Shown piece after piece: positions 1 to 10,860 of a stretch of DNA of 64,000 nt. Within the stretch, counting starts at the first letter, position 1; each line of letters opens with the position of its first letter. The translations under genes were made by a program, and so were the position numbers. This DNA is from Stictocephala bisonia. Its lineage: Eukaryota > Arthropoda > Insecta > Hemiptera > Membracidae. The stretch is taken from NCBI GenBank assembly GCA_035578905.1, contig JAQJVL010000701.1, positions 1 through 64,000 on the forward strand. The letters are read 5' to 3'. The notes under the pieces are model-generated. The model did no database searches. It saw only the letters and a program-made list of their open reading frames with translations, and was not told where the DNA came from.

Positions 1-368
1 TATGATATTTGTCTTTTCCTTGTTTAATATCTTTGGTTATATTTCTTTGGAAACTATTTTGTTCGGCAGTAGTCTTAATCTATCTTCGGCGTGATGTTTC
101 TTTTTTCTATGCATTCTGATAATAATTTTCTAATTTTTTTGTATTTTGACAATTTGGGTTTTCAATTTGGAGGAGCTTAAAAATCCGTTCACTACAAGTT
201 TATTACTGTAAAAAAACATTACAAATATAATAATGACGTAATTTAGCAAGCTACATTTATCACTCTCAGAAAAAAATTTATTCACAAGGAAAATTTATGA
301 TTTTTTTGTTTTTTTGATTAAGGCTAGTAAACGTGAGTTACTAAAAATTTTTAGTCACATGTAGATGC

Positions 369-430
<62 letters not shown>
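1..430. other. AT-rich sequence without a recognised gene, with a (TA)n tract
   Basis: No coding motif is visible. A TA dinucleotide run of about 48 bases at 384-431 directly abuts the left end of the foldback element that follows. Reading frames here are open only because the TA repeat lacks stops in one frame. Confidence 0.7.
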
Positions 431-435
<5 letters not shown>

Positions 436-1518
436 TGAGTTTTATGTCCTGGCACACCTGGATATAATTTAAACGGCCCGAGATATCTATGTGAAACCTT
501 GACCCTACCTATTATAACATATTTTCTTAATTTTTCAATTTGTTGAAAATTTTGCCCCCCTTTTCTAAAGGGGGGTAAAGGGAGGCAACTAAACATTTTC
601 AAATACAAACCCCTATCATGTGACCCCTCATTTTCAAGAGAATAAAAAAATAAATCCAATAATGCAAACTAGAGGTCTATACGTTTATTTTAACAGATTT
701 TATGACAAATGTATAATAATAAAATCAGTAACTGTCTTGCCCTTTTTTATGTCCTGGCACACCTGGATATAATTTAAACGGCCCGAGATATCTATGATGA
801 AATTCAAGTGAGTAGTAAAGAGAAAGTCAACAGTAGATTGTTGCAACCGGTAAGATAAGAACAAGGGAAATTCCAATGCATGTTGACTCATGTTACGATA
901 AACAGGACAAGACAGTTACTGATTTCATTATTATAAATTTGTCATAAAATCTGTTAAAATAAACGTAGAGACCTCTAGTTTGCATTATTGGATTTCATTT
1001 TTTATTCCCTTTACAATGAGGGGTCACATGATAGGGGTTTGTATTTGAAAATGTTTAGTTGCGCCCCTTTACCCCCCTTTATAAAAGGGGGCAAAATTTT
1101 CAACAACTTGAAAAATTAATAAAATATGTTATAATAGGTAGGGTCAAGGTTTCACATAGATATCTCGGGCCGTTTAAATTATATCCAGGTGTGCCAGGAC
1201 ATAAAAAAGGACAAGACAGTTACTGATTTCATTATTATAAATTTGTCATAAAATCTGTTAAATAAACGTATAGACCTCTAGTTTGCATTATTGGATTTCT
1301 TTTTTTATTCCCTTTAAAATGAGGGGTCACATGATAGGGGTTTGTATTTGAAAATATTTAGTTGCCCCCCTTTACCCCCCTTTAGAAAAGGGGGCAAATT
1401 GTTCAACAACTTGAAAAATTAAGAAAATATGTTATAATAGGTAGGGTCAAGGTTTCACATAGATATCTCGGGCCGTTTAAATTATATCCAGGTGTGCCAG
1501 GACATAAAACTCACTCTG
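431..1518. mobile_element. Foldback/MITE-like element with repeated 300-bp arms
   Basis: The ends are inverted repeats: GAGTGAGTTTTATGTCCTGG from 433 on the left, and its complement ending in CTCACTCTG at 1518 on the right, flanked by TA. Inside, a unit of about 305 bp occurs in reverse orientation at 433-735, restarts as a 50-base fragment at 746-797, then after a spacer (798-902) occurs twice in forward orientation at 903-1206 and 1207-1516. Each unit carries a GGGGTAAAG-type tract and the GGCCGTTTAAATTATATCC segment. No transposase is encoded. A TA target site and the CAGAGTGAG end suggest a non-autonomous Tc1/mariner-type element, but the family is uncertain. Confidence 0.75.
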
Positions 1519-1639
1519 TATATAAGAACCACTTTCGTATTAAGGTGGTAAAGCAGGTTTACGTTAGATTCAATATAATTATTTATTTATTAAAAGTAAG
1601 AAGATTTAACTTGCATCTGGTTTATCTGTAATTTTTTTG

Positions 1640-1780
1640 AATCTACGCTAGTGGCGTAGTGCTGTAACAACTACTTGGGGACAAAGTGTTTTAGAGAATG
1701 TAGGCGATTGGTTATACTTGGTCCTTCTTATACTAACTTGATGTCCGCTCAATGGTTGTATATTGAGCGGACCAATACCA
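1640..1780 (+). repeat. Dispersed ~430-bp repeat, 5' fragment (forward)
   Basis: Contains the family's head (CTAGTGGCGTAGTGCTGTAA, ACTTGGGGACAAAGTGTT) and the GCTCAATGG segment shared with copies at 13,140 and, inverted, at 5.75, 6.27, 14.2 and 26.25 kb. Truncated at about 1780. Confidence 0.7.
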
Positions 1781-2117
1781 AATAAAACTTTTAAATTATC
1801 GTAGTTATCGTAGATCGTAGTTAACTAGTGAACCATTATAAGGGTGCTTTATTACTAAACTAAGTAGTGGGGATTATCCAATGAAGCGGGACTAAGTCCC
1901 TTTACGCGTCCCATTACCTCCGTTGTGTTAACACAATGAACCCAGGCTGTTAATTACTAGGGCTACATTGTCCTGGATGGCCTACTGTTTCTCAAAGGAA
2001 AAATGAAATTATCAGTAACAAACAAATAGAACACAAATTGCAATGTTTATTTAGACCCATTATATATTGACTTAGGGAGAACTCTACTGGATAATTGAAT
2101 AAATAATTATAAATGCA

Positions 2118-2345
2118 ATATTCATTATTGTTCATCATTAACACGCCTATCGTAAATATATTGGTGAATATGAGGGGCGAATGAGTGTGATAAGTGTAAA
2201 TGAACGAGTGTAGTCATTGTTACTAAGGTCGACTTTCCCTTAGAAAGAGTCATTTATTAATCGTCCAATAGCCAGAGCAATTGGACCTTCAACTTTACGT
2301 GGAATCCAAACCACGTATTATTGGTCAGAATTAAACAAAAAAATG
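2118..2345 (-). repeat. Dispersed ~430-bp repeat, 3' fragment (reverse)
   Basis: Shares with other copies the segments GAATATGAGGGGCGAATGAG, GAACGAGTGTAGTCATTGTT, TTATTAATCGTCCAATAGCC and the self-complementary ACGTGGAATCCAAACCACGT. It ends at about 2345, without the head of the element. Confidence 0.75.
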
Positions 2346-4120
2346 ATTCATTTAAGTGGTGGATGAAAAATCCTAGTTTTTCAGCATTTTCAAAGGTTTC
2401 GGCAAAAAATAGTGAGTAAATATGTAGAAATTCAACTTATTTGCATATAGATTATAATTTTGGGTAAATAATTATTGCAAATAAATTGACGATGTTGCGG
2501 AAACTTTCGAAAAATTAATCGTGGTTGGAATATTCAAGAAAATTATCACTAATTTTTTTATTAAAAATAGTCATAAGGCTTTTTGGATCCTTGATCATAA
2601 TCTTTAGCTACATAAAAATATATAACAAAGTCTCGAATAGAAAATCTTGGTTTTCCGACATATTTCACTACTGCTACGAAAAAAGTATTAGAAAGAACAT
2701 GTAAACATCGAAATATCCATAATATGCTTGTAGACAGCTATTGATTGCCAAAATTGAAAATATGATATCATATTTTTATCTACCAACTTTAAAATAATAA
2801 ATTTTATACGCAAATATAAAATTAGATTTTTAAAATTTATTTTTTTTCAAAGGGTTTACCAATCTTGTGATGTAAAAAAAATCTCTTTTCACTAATAACG
2901 TTTTTCTGTTAAAGTTATTTCTATGTGTAAGTTCTCATTAGAAAGGTAAATTCATGCTCAATAAATAAAGTTTATACCACTTTTCAATTAAATTAAACTG
3001 TTTGATGTTTTTGATGATTTGAGGTTATATCATACCATTTTAGGAGAACAAATCCGAATCAATAAACTCTAATACTCATATCTTTGTATAGGCACATCGA
3101 ATTATAAAACACAGAAAATATTTGGGTAAACCACCACTACAAGGTTAGTAACTTATAATATATTTTTAAAATATCATCTAATTTTCCACTGTCAGTCAAA
3201 ATAGGAAATTCGAGTTTGAAAAACACAAATTTTATCAATTTTCAAAGAGCGGCCATGTTTTTAATGAGCCCAAAACGGCCAACAATGTGTGAGCAATTTA
3301 CTAGCCACAAAGTGCGAATAAAGTGTATAAATAGCTAACAATTATTTATCAATAATTTTAAAATAATTTTATAAGACCCTTATTCGTATTAAATTCTTTA
3401 TAGTTTTTTATTTCTGAAATTTCGTCTCAAACATTGTTTCGTATGAGTCACTATCTAAGAGATATTGACGTCGAAACGGCCCGTTATTTTTATTTATTAA
3501 CAACCGCACCAATTAAAAAGAAGCTATATCTAGCCTTAGGCTAATCATGACAACTTGAATAGCTTTTGTCATGATTAGTGAAAGGTATATTTAATAGCTT
3601 TAAATTCAGTCCTTTCACGTTTTTACAAAAGTAAAACGCTTTTTTAGATATTTTAAAAGAATGTTCAAAATTATAAAATTTCGGGGTGAACGTTTCAATA
3701 TTTAATGCTCTATAGCTCGTGCATTTTAATTAAATGTTGTAAATCACATTCTCTTCTTTAAACGAGTTATTTAACCCATTTTATATATTATTTTAAAATA
3801 TTTTGTCCTCCGACATTAAGGTGCCCGCACCACCATTAAGTGGTGTATTCCAAGGAACTTCATCACCCTTGATATAATATAACCAATTTTAAGTGAATAC
3901 ATAAATGTTCTATTTATTAATTCCTGTTTTACCTGGTTTACTGCATTATAGTTTTATAACAAGTAACGATCTAAAATTTTACAATATCTTCCTAAACCTG
4001 AATCGTTTCAAATTGTAAAAAAAACTTTAAGAAAAAATTTATTAAACATAGTTATTACTCGTAGTTATTTTTCAATGCATTAATAATTTTGACTTGTTTT
4101 ATAGAAAATTACCGGCAGAC
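2346..4120. other. AT-rich non-coding sequence; one hairpin at 3541-3578
   Basis: I see no open coding exon, RNA gene or known transposon ends. The only clear structure is a perfect 13-bp inverted repeat, CTAATCATGACAA (3541-3553) and its complement (3566-3578), with a 12-base loop. Confidence 0.6.
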
Positions 4121-4264
4121 GAGCTTCGCTCAGTTGAATTTTGCAAACTGAAGAGGTAACATCCATATTTCCCGGAGGATCCTGAGGATCATTTGTTGTT
4201 GTTCTACTTTGTAGGTTATTAATAAATTTCGTTTCGGAAGCCTCTGGTATTTACCTTTAGCTCC

Positions 4265-4452
4265 TTTGTAAAACTCGGCCTACGGCCTTGCCAAGACGCT
4301 CTGCAACTGGCCTGTTTGTGGAACTCAACCTACAGCCTCGCAGGGAAAATTTCGGCCTGCGGCCTCACCCAGGCACTCTGCTACAGTCTCATTTGTGGAT
4401 CTCGGCATGTCACCTCATGAGGAAGATCGTCCTACGGCCTCGCCAGGATTCT
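4265..4452 (+). repeat. Degenerate ~77-bp tandem repeat rich in CGGCCTACGGCC
   Basis: A GC-richer island. The motif TCGGCCTACGGCC and its decayed forms recur at about 4275, 4325, 4352, 4402 and 4428, with alternating spacing of about 50 and 27 bases, which implies two units of about 77 bp and the start of a third. GCACTCTGCTACAGTCTC and GACGCTCTGCAACTGGCC are corresponding segments. Confidence 0.6.
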
Positions 4453-4978
4453 TAAGCAGTATGACCACGAATGTTGGTTTTTGGGGAAGTGGATTCCATA
4501 AACATAGTCTTTTCTAAAATCTAATGGTATATTAGTAATTAAGACAAGAACGTCTTTAATTTGATACTCCACTTAAGTGTATTAGTTTAACATTACCCAA
4601 TGTTGGGTTTTTGAGTATGTTATTTGGAAGGGGGACAAATCCCTAAAATATTGTCTCTTCCGAAATTTAGTGGTATAATGTGATTTAGGAAAGTTTGATA
4701 TCCCCAAAAATAATAAAATATTAATTTTAATTCCATAACATATGGACAAGTAAGTAAACAAAACACACACGATCTTCCAAACAATAAATTGTTAAATAAT
4801 TCCCAAATGGGACATCTAGGAGCCTCTGGGGAAGAAATAAGAATTTTCCCAGGGTTGAGACCGGTGCCAATCGATTTCTCGTAGTCGAAATCCTAAATAA
4901 AATTTAAAAATTAAAAATCCTTGGAGCCAAAAACATTTCGTCTGGACGTGGCTTGTTTTATTTAGATAATATAAGATA

Positions 4979-5155
4979 GCCGGCGTGCTGGCTCAGTAGC
5001 TAAGGTTTCGGACTGCGGAGGGCAAGGTTCAAGGTTCAAATCCCACTGACTCAGCGGTCGGTACTTCACTTGTTGAATAAAGTTCACGGACAGGCTTGCA
5101 AGCCCATGTGAACTGGCGAGTGAAGTTTTACATCTAGAAAAAAAGTGGAAAAAGG
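4979..5155 (+). mobile_element. tRNA-derived SINE
   Basis: The sequence has an A-box-like stretch (TGGCTCAGTAGCTAAGG) and, about 35 bases on, a B-box-like GGTTCAAATCC: the internal RNA polymerase III promoter arrangement of a tRNA head. The 5' GCCGGCGTGCTGGC does not pair with the sequence after the T arm, so this is not a working tRNA. It is followed by a roughly 90-bp body and a short A-rich end (AGAAAAAAAGTGGAAAAAGG). Confidence 0.7.
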
Positions 5156-5750
5156 ACTCCTTTACAAAGTTAAAATAGTAGCAATTATTTAGTTTATTAT
5201 ATTTTAAACAAAAATCTAATTCAAAGCAAATAATATGTCTTATTATTTGCGATTTTGCAAGAATCTTCTTTGTGTAGCTTTTTAGAAATTTTAAAATTAA
5301 TACTGCTAATACCAGAAAAAGAATTAGCACTATTGACTTAGCCTATGCAAAAAAATAAATGTTTGTCTGTACATTGCCAGGAGTATTTAAATGTTTTTAT
5401 ATCTACTTGTTATTACAGAGAATCAGAGACGAGCTTTACATCAATTTCTCTTGTTCGCTTGTCACCAAAACACGAAAGTACTGCACTGCTTTTCAAGACG
5501 TAAGAAGGGTTTAGGCTGTTTAAATCTTTGAAATTTGCTTTTAAGGTCCGCCCCTTCCGTCTTCTTACATTACAATATATTGTTACGGAAAAAAGCCAAA
5601 CAACGCTTGGTTGCACTAAAGTAATTTTATATTTTATTTTCTTTAATATGTGATGTCAGCTTTTACGGAAATATCAAGGCTGAATATTTTCCACAGTTAA
5701 TTTTAACTTGGTTATAGTATTTCCACATTATTCACTCATTATTATAATTC
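5156..5750. other. Non-coding sequence, nothing recognised
   Basis: Short open frames on the minus strand (for example 5413-5616) show no family motif, signal peptide or splice context that I can recognise. They are best treated as chance. Confidence 0.5.
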
Positions 5751-5752
5751 AT

Positions 5753-6180
5753 TATTCATTAATCATTTGTAAGAAGCCGATGATAGAGATATGGGTGTAT
5801 ATGAGAGGAGAATGAGTGATAAGTGTAGATGAACGAGTGTAGACTAGTCATTGTTACTAAGCTCTATTGTTCCTCAGAAAGAGCAACTAAAGGATCACGT
5901 AGAATACTACATGGTTGGGATTCCTCGTTGAGCTGTAGGTCCCTTAGTTGCTGTAGGTCTGATTTGCAGGTAACTGAAAAGACTGGTACTCAAATGTCAT
6001 TCTACACAATATCTGAACTTTAACTACAACCCAACACAGACACCCAAGACTTCTCTAGGTGTGTACACGTCGATGGAAATCATTGAACTGTCGCCGTGTC
6101 AGAATTAAGAGGGCCGAGCATATACTCTATTGCCTACAATCTGCTCAACACTGTCCTCAAGTAGCTGGATTACAGCTCTG
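5753..6180 (-). repeat. Dispersed ~430-bp repeat, near-complete copy (reverse)
   Basis: Runs from the AGAAGCCGATGATAGAGATA end through GAACGAGTGTAGACTAGTCA and CACGTCGATGGAAATCATTG to TAGCTGGATTACAGC, the complement of the GCTGTAACCC head. Part of the middle (the rungs around the ACGTGGAATCC palindrome) is deleted or scrambled. Confidence 0.75.
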
Positions 6181-6269
6181 CACAAGCTATAATCTTTAAA
6201 ATAAGATTTTTTTCTTTTGCTACTGCAAATTGTTAACAACTTATGTGTTTGTTATAACGATTAATTGTT

Positions 6270-6672
6270 ATTCATCAGTCATCATTAAGAAGCCGATTGA
6301 AGTGATATAGGTTAATATGAGGGGTGAATAAGTGTGATGAGTGTATATTAACGAATGTAGCCATTGTTACTAACTTAAGTCAACTAGTCCTGGAAAGAGC
6401 AATTTATTAATAGCCCGATGATTAGGGAAACTATAGCACCTATAATTTACGTGGAATCTTAACCATGTAGTATTGGTTTGATTTTAAGCTAACTGACAAG
6501 CCTCATGTTCTTTCTTAACAGTCTGATCCCCAGACTTCCCAAGTAGTTTCCACGTCGATTGCAGCCACTGAGCGAATGCCGCGTCATTATTAAGAGGACC
6601 GAGTCTAAAATCTCCTCAACACTTAGTCCCTAAGTACCTGGGTTACAGCACTGCGCCACTGGAGCCGACTGA
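6270..6672 (-). repeat. Dispersed ~430-bp repeat, full-length copy (reverse)
   Basis: One of the most complete copies: TCATTAAGAAGCCGATTGAA at the tail, then GAATGTAGCCATTGTTACTA, TTATTAATAGCCCGATGATT, ACGTGGAATCTTAACCATGT, CACGTCGATTGCAGCCACTG, and the head complement GGGTTACAGCACTGCGCCAC ending in GCCGACT at 6670. It lies tandem to the previous copy, in the same orientation, about 90 bp away. Confidence 0.8.
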
Positions 6673-7038
6673 ATCTTGTACTGAAGCATGGATATTCAGC
6701 TAGTTAGTGAAAAAATAATCTCGTCAGTTCTCATAATAACTTTAATAACTTTGGGATAAATCTTCGAAATTAAATATCTTCTAAAACGAAAAATAGTCAT
6801 TTATCTTGTCATTTCGATGTCTATTGGCTACTTTCAGTTTATAATTCAATAGACAGTTGAATAAGCATTTTGTTTCCACCAGACAATATTGACTATTGTA
6901 CTTAATACTATCACACAGTATGGCTGACTACAGTCAGTAACTCGCCAACACAGTATCAAAAATGTATTATTTATAACAGCCCTGAGCTTTTCCTTCGTTA
7001 TATGAAAAATCATTTTTAAAGTGTCAACGGGAACCCAC
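6673..7038. other. Intron sequence downstream of exon E, nothing recognised
   Basis: AT-rich. No candidate for the following ceramidase exon was found on the minus strand. Confidence 0.5.
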
Positions 7039-7237
7039 CTTCCCCGGAAGGGATTCCGGGTTCATAGCCTGTTCCAGGAGCAAGGCAGATACTCCCAGAT
7101 TGTCTGAGGACACCAAGGTGTTGGTGTTGTTCATACTGACTGGGTGGACGGCGAACCACGTGAAGGCCCCGACCACTTGGCCTGTAGGCCTCTCGAACCT
7201 CAGCTGTACCATGGTCTTGTCTACGTCATACACGTAC
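7039..7237 (-). CDS. CDase: Neutral ceramidase, exon E (WFAVHPVSMNN motif; gene continues off the left end)
   Basis: 199 nt: one base completing the Arg codon begun in exon D, then 66 codons, ending in phase 0. The acceptor is TCTGTTGGCAG and the donor GTGGGT after LPGK. The product begins YVYDVDKTMVQL and contains WFAVHPVSMNNTN at exon residues 27-39, followed by LVSSDN. In the family the His of the WFA(I/V)HP motif is a second zinc ligand, and the NNT is a potential N-glycosylation site. The open frame extends upstream through the acceptor with residues that do not fit the family. A damaged partial copy of this exon lies immediately upstream at 7297-7499. The next expected exon (GDVSPN-type, carrying the nucleophile Ser) was not found between 1 and 7038, so it is probably outside the window. 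Confidence 0.93.
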
Positions 7238-7296
7238 CTGCCAACAGACATGGAAGGTAAATCTGTATTCATTAGACAAACTGCAGCACTCCTTCA

Positions 7297-7499
7297 TGGT
7301 TGACGGCAAACCACTTGAAGGTCCCGACCACTTTGCCTGTAGGCCTTTCCAGCCTCAGCTAAACCATGGTCTTGTCTACGTCATACACGTACCTGCCAAC
7401 AGACATGGAAGGTAGATCTGTAGTCATTAGACAATCTGCTGCAATACTTTATGGTGGAGGGCAATCCAAATGAAGGCCCCGACCATTTGGTTCGCAGGA
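7297..7499 (-). pseudogene. Tandem 155-bp partial duplications of neutral ceramidase exon E, disrupted
   Basis: The 3' side of the exon E acceptor and the first half of the exon recur at a spacing of 155 bp. Copy 2 is about 7297-7451 and a partial copy 3 is about 7452-7499 (copy 1 starts at about 7142 inside the working exon). By eye copies 1 and 2 differ at roughly 16 of 155 positions. Copy 2 keeps the acceptor and reads YVYDVDKTMV, then meets a TAG stop (plus-strand 7359-7361) where the working exon has Gln, and resumes as LRLERPTGKVVG before losing homology at the HP motif. None of the extra copies contains the downstream half or the donor. They are therefore dead partial exon copies lying in the intron between exons D and E. 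Confidence 0.85.
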
Positions 7500-8455
7500 A
7501 AGCAAGAATATCACACCTTTATTGTTTTCCAGCAATTTCCATAGTCATTGACAATCTCATTGTATAAATCAAACCTCGTATACAAAATACAAGTCTCATT
7601 TCTTTCATTACCAACAAAATCACTGGCAGTAAAGTTCGCTGAAGTCTTGTTAGTACAAATCATCTGTGGATTAAAATGCTTTGAATATTTAAGCATTTAG
7701 TTAAATAATGGTTAAAAATAATGTGTTATACATACCGTTCTAGTTTTATAAGTATAACACTAAACATATGTTAATTGAGAGTATATCACTAAACACAGGA
7801 TATCCCATGCCATTAAACATTTGCAGACCTAATGTGTTTTTATGGCATTTTACTTCCGGAAAACCAACTTGTTTACTGTTACAACTAAAATTTCTGGAAA
7901 AGCCTGTCTATTACAAGATATTAAAAAGTCATATTTTACGTGGGGGATCTTCCTTGTCAAATGATCCTTGCCAATTACATCGCTTAACTACATTGACAAT
8001 GACAACTTTGATAAGTTATTCAGGGTTAACAATGATTGTCAAAGTAATTTTACACGTTTTTTTATAGCTAACTTACGAAACAAAGACGGCTTTTCTAAAT
8101 GAAAACTTTTTCGTTAAAAATGTAAGCTGGAATCACAACCTTCCTGAAATATTCAATTCAAACCAATTCAATTCATATCGAAACCGGAAATAGATTAAAA
8201 TATTTTAAATACTGACAGAACCATGGTTGAATACAGGTCTTGTGGTTAGTGATTAATACATCCATAAAATAGATTGTCGCACGGAATAGTTTAAGCCATA
8301 GTATAGTCTAAACGTCATCAATATAGAGTGACCTTCACTCTGTATTTTCTTGTATAATAATAGAATAATACAAAAGAGGTAATGTAAATATGTTCCTGCT
8401 CCCTTTGACCTACCAACTATGTATGCTTGATGGGTTATCATATCTAAAATTTACA
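7500..8455. other. Intron sequence, nothing recognised
   Basis: Open frames at 7511-7696 (-), 7768-8067 (+) and 8253-8441 (-) show no recognisable domain and fall within the ceramidase intron D-E. No terminal repeats were identified. Confidence 0.5.
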
Positions 8456-8459
8456 TTGA

Positions 8460-9110
8460 AGAAACGCAGACGTATTCCTCCAGGAGATGGATGGAAAATT
8501 ACGCAAGCGTATAAACTCGTTAATTGATTTGAGCATGCATCTTGAACACTAAAATAGTATACACTCTAAAGCTATTGATGTCCAACATAATAGTGTCATG
8601 AGAGCTATTAGTTACACTCTCATAGCAACTACTTCCTTGGCTCCCGGTGCTGTACAATATAGCTCCTCCAGAGATAAGACGTCAGGAGGCACTACTTAAA
8701 GAATTTAATAAGATCTTGAATGCCCCGCACCTACCCATTACACAGGATATGCCATGTCAGATCTGTCGCTTAAAATCTCGAAACTAGCCTCTACGTACTG
8801 CTCTCCAGTTGAGCAGATCGAATTTATCACCCAACACTGGCTGGGACGTAGAGTGGAACAATTTTGATGGACGAAATTCCGATTCGTCAATAACACTTGA
8901 TTCGCTTCCGAACTGGAGTGGCCAGATGTAACTACTGGATGTATAAATTGGGATTGACACTTGATCAGTCATGTGTGGGAGCCTATCCAAATAATGGATC
9001 ACATAGTTACAGAATGCCCCCTGGGCTCTTTTAGAGAGGGATTAGCTAGCGTAAACAGAATCATTGATGCAGGTCTTAAATGGCTTGGTGGTTTGGACTT
9101 AGCTTTGTGA
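8460..9110 (+). pseudogene. Decayed non-LTR retrotransposon ORF2 C-terminus
   Basis: The 3' end translates as DHIVTECPLGSF followed by REGLASVNRIIDAGLKWLGG and LDLAL, then a stop at about 9107-9109. This is the typical C-terminal tail of LINE reverse transcriptases (an H...C zinc-knuckle remnant, then a tryptophan-leucine helix). Upstream the frame is broken repeatedly; scattered pieces around 8600-8990 suggest the same ORF with several frameshifts and stops. No poly(A) or target duplication was identified. It lies in the ceramidase intron. Confidence 0.6.
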
Positions 9111-9472
9111 CAGTAAATTACTTATATTTTCATTCTTATTACTAAACAACACGACTTTTGGATCTTTATTCAAATAAATATCACAGCCTTTTTAAAATTA
9201 ATAAATGGTAGCTGACAACACACCATACTAGCCCGTATGTATACTATCTTGAAGCCAAATTTTCTGGTCGGTATATTTTATGTTTTTACCCCAAGTTCTG
9301 ATTTTTTTTCTCTAATTAAGGTCTGATTCCATATAGCCAATCATTGCTTCAGACAAGAATTTTGACAGAAGTAAGCACATATAAAAATTTTTTTTATTTT
9401 AAAAACAAAAGTAAATATCAATATAAATTTAGACCCCACACGTACATGAAAACAACAATTTTGGTTGGTTTT
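9111..9472. other. AT-rich intron sequence, nothing recognised
   Basis: No coding or RNA signature seen. Confidence 0.5.
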
Positions 9473-9711
9473 CTCTCCCTCTCTCCCTCTCCCCCTCTCT
9501 CTCTCTCATGTTTGAGCTTCAGTTCGTCGAGTTCTTCGTGCTAAACCTTCTCATACATACTTATTTACCTGTCTCTCTCATGTTTGAGCTTCAGTTCGTC
9601 GAGTTCTTCGTGGTAAATCTTCTCATACATACTTATTTATCTGTCTCTCTCATGTTTGAGCTTCAGTTCATCGAGTTCTTCGTGGTAAATCTTCTCATAC
9701 ATACTTATTTA
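9473..9711 (+). repeat. (CT)n tract plus 72-bp minisatellite, 3 copies
   Basis: A CT-rich microsatellite (9473-9506) leads into three 72-bp copies beginning at about 9508, 9580 and 9652, each containing ATGTTTGAGCTTCAGTTCG and CTTCTCATACATACTTATTT. Since 72 is a multiple of 3, the array stays open in frame and creates a 97-residue frame (9508-9801) with a 24-residue periodicity. It has no family similarity and is unlikely to be a gene. Confidence 0.9.
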
Positions 9712-10695
9712 TTGCATTTTTGGCAAAATTATTATAAGTTAAGTTGCTCTTTTAGTTTTCTGGCGTTGACTCGGAATTGTGATGCAATCAATAAGCTATG
9801 ATTTCAGTGCCTACTTGACTTAAGAGCACTTTTACAGCAAAAGCTGGAACTGCGAGGAGTTTGGGAATGCTACGGCCAATGGCGTGACGATTTAACCAGC
9901 CGCAATCATAGCAACACCTTTCCGTCTTGCGTTCTTGACACCTTTCTGCACCTGTTTTATAACTTCCTTGTTTGATATTGTGAGTTAACATATTATGATT
10001 GTGAACTTTCTTGTTGTTTATATTGTCTTTTACAATTTTGTTTCTTCTTGTTCATATATTGTTCTTATTGTATTATTTATGTATTGTTCTATTTTTTGAG
10101 TTATTTAAAAATGCATCTTCAAGCGCATTTCTACCTCAACAAGTAATTATTGTCTGTTGTATGTCACACGCAGTATTTTTGGCAATACCGTGCGTCAAAG
10201 CTTTGATCGAATGCCACCAAGTACGTTCATGTCAAGTCGGGACATTTATTACATAAATTATAGTGAGCAGATGTAGCTGAAACGTTGGCAAACATGTACT
10301 TTCCCTTTAAAGCTTGCTGCGCAACGGATTTACTTGATCGATTATTTCCACGTAAAAGGAGGCCAAAAGATGATCCAGTCACCTATCTTATTACGATTTT
10401 AAAAGAAATTATTAAGAATTGTTAGTGAATCTGGTTAGTTTTTGTTACCAATATCACCTTTTCCTTTAAAAAGTCATAAAATTTGTTGGATTTTTTGGTT
10501 CTTCTCCAACAGCCTATTTTTTCAATATAAAATATGGATTTTGTCTTGCTCAATTTAGTTACATTATAAAAAGTCTAGAATCATATCATCGTCTATACCA
10601 CATCTTTTTCAACCATTAAACATCAAATTCACATAATACTAAACTGCCCTACACAGTACAAAGCAGATTGTTAAACGAAAACCACTCTTCTATGC
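9712..10695. other. Intron sequence without recognised features
   Basis: Open frames at 9788-9991 (-) and 10011-10256 (+) have no motif I recognise; the second is a hydrophobic product of T-rich sequence. No clear repeat boundaries. Confidence 0.5.
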
Positions 10696-10860
10696 CGCAA
10701 AGACTGTAAAGTGCCTCCTCTTTTCAGTAAACCAATGAGCTGTTCTTTAAGCTCCTTAGCCTCTTTAATTGTGTTTGCACCAGTGATATATCATCCACGT
10801 AAGTCTGTCCTTTGAGTCATCCTTTGAGAAATCTTCTCCTTCGTTGTCTGTTAGTTATTG
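10696..10860 (-). pseudogene. BEL/Pao-type LTR retrotransposon reverse transcriptase remnant
   Basis: On the minus strand the sequence reads TYVDDI and then, after a one-base frame change, ITGAN plus TIKEAKELKEQLIGLL and KRGG. YVDD is the reverse transcriptase catalytic box; the following acidic/leucine helix and KRGG match the pattern of Pao/BEL pol (family knowledge). The upstream frame is broken by further shifts. No LTRs were found nearby, so this is a short dead fragment within the ceramidase intron. Confidence 0.6.

Noticed and set aside
375..659. 94-residue frame ending in an IYIYIY tail
   Set aside because: Produced by the (TA)n tract and the foldback element arm.
4979..5060. Functional tRNA gene
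   Set aside because: A and B boxes are present but no acceptor stem forms; assigned to a SINE.
4962..5330. 122-residue minus-strand frame
   Set aside because: Covers a tRNA-derived SINE in antisense; no domain recognised.
7100..7303. Plus-strand frame overlapping exon E
   Set aside because: Antisense shadow of the neutral ceramidase exon.
9508..9801. 97-residue hydrophobic repeat protein
   Set aside because: Translation of three 72-bp minisatellite copies following a CT microsatellite.
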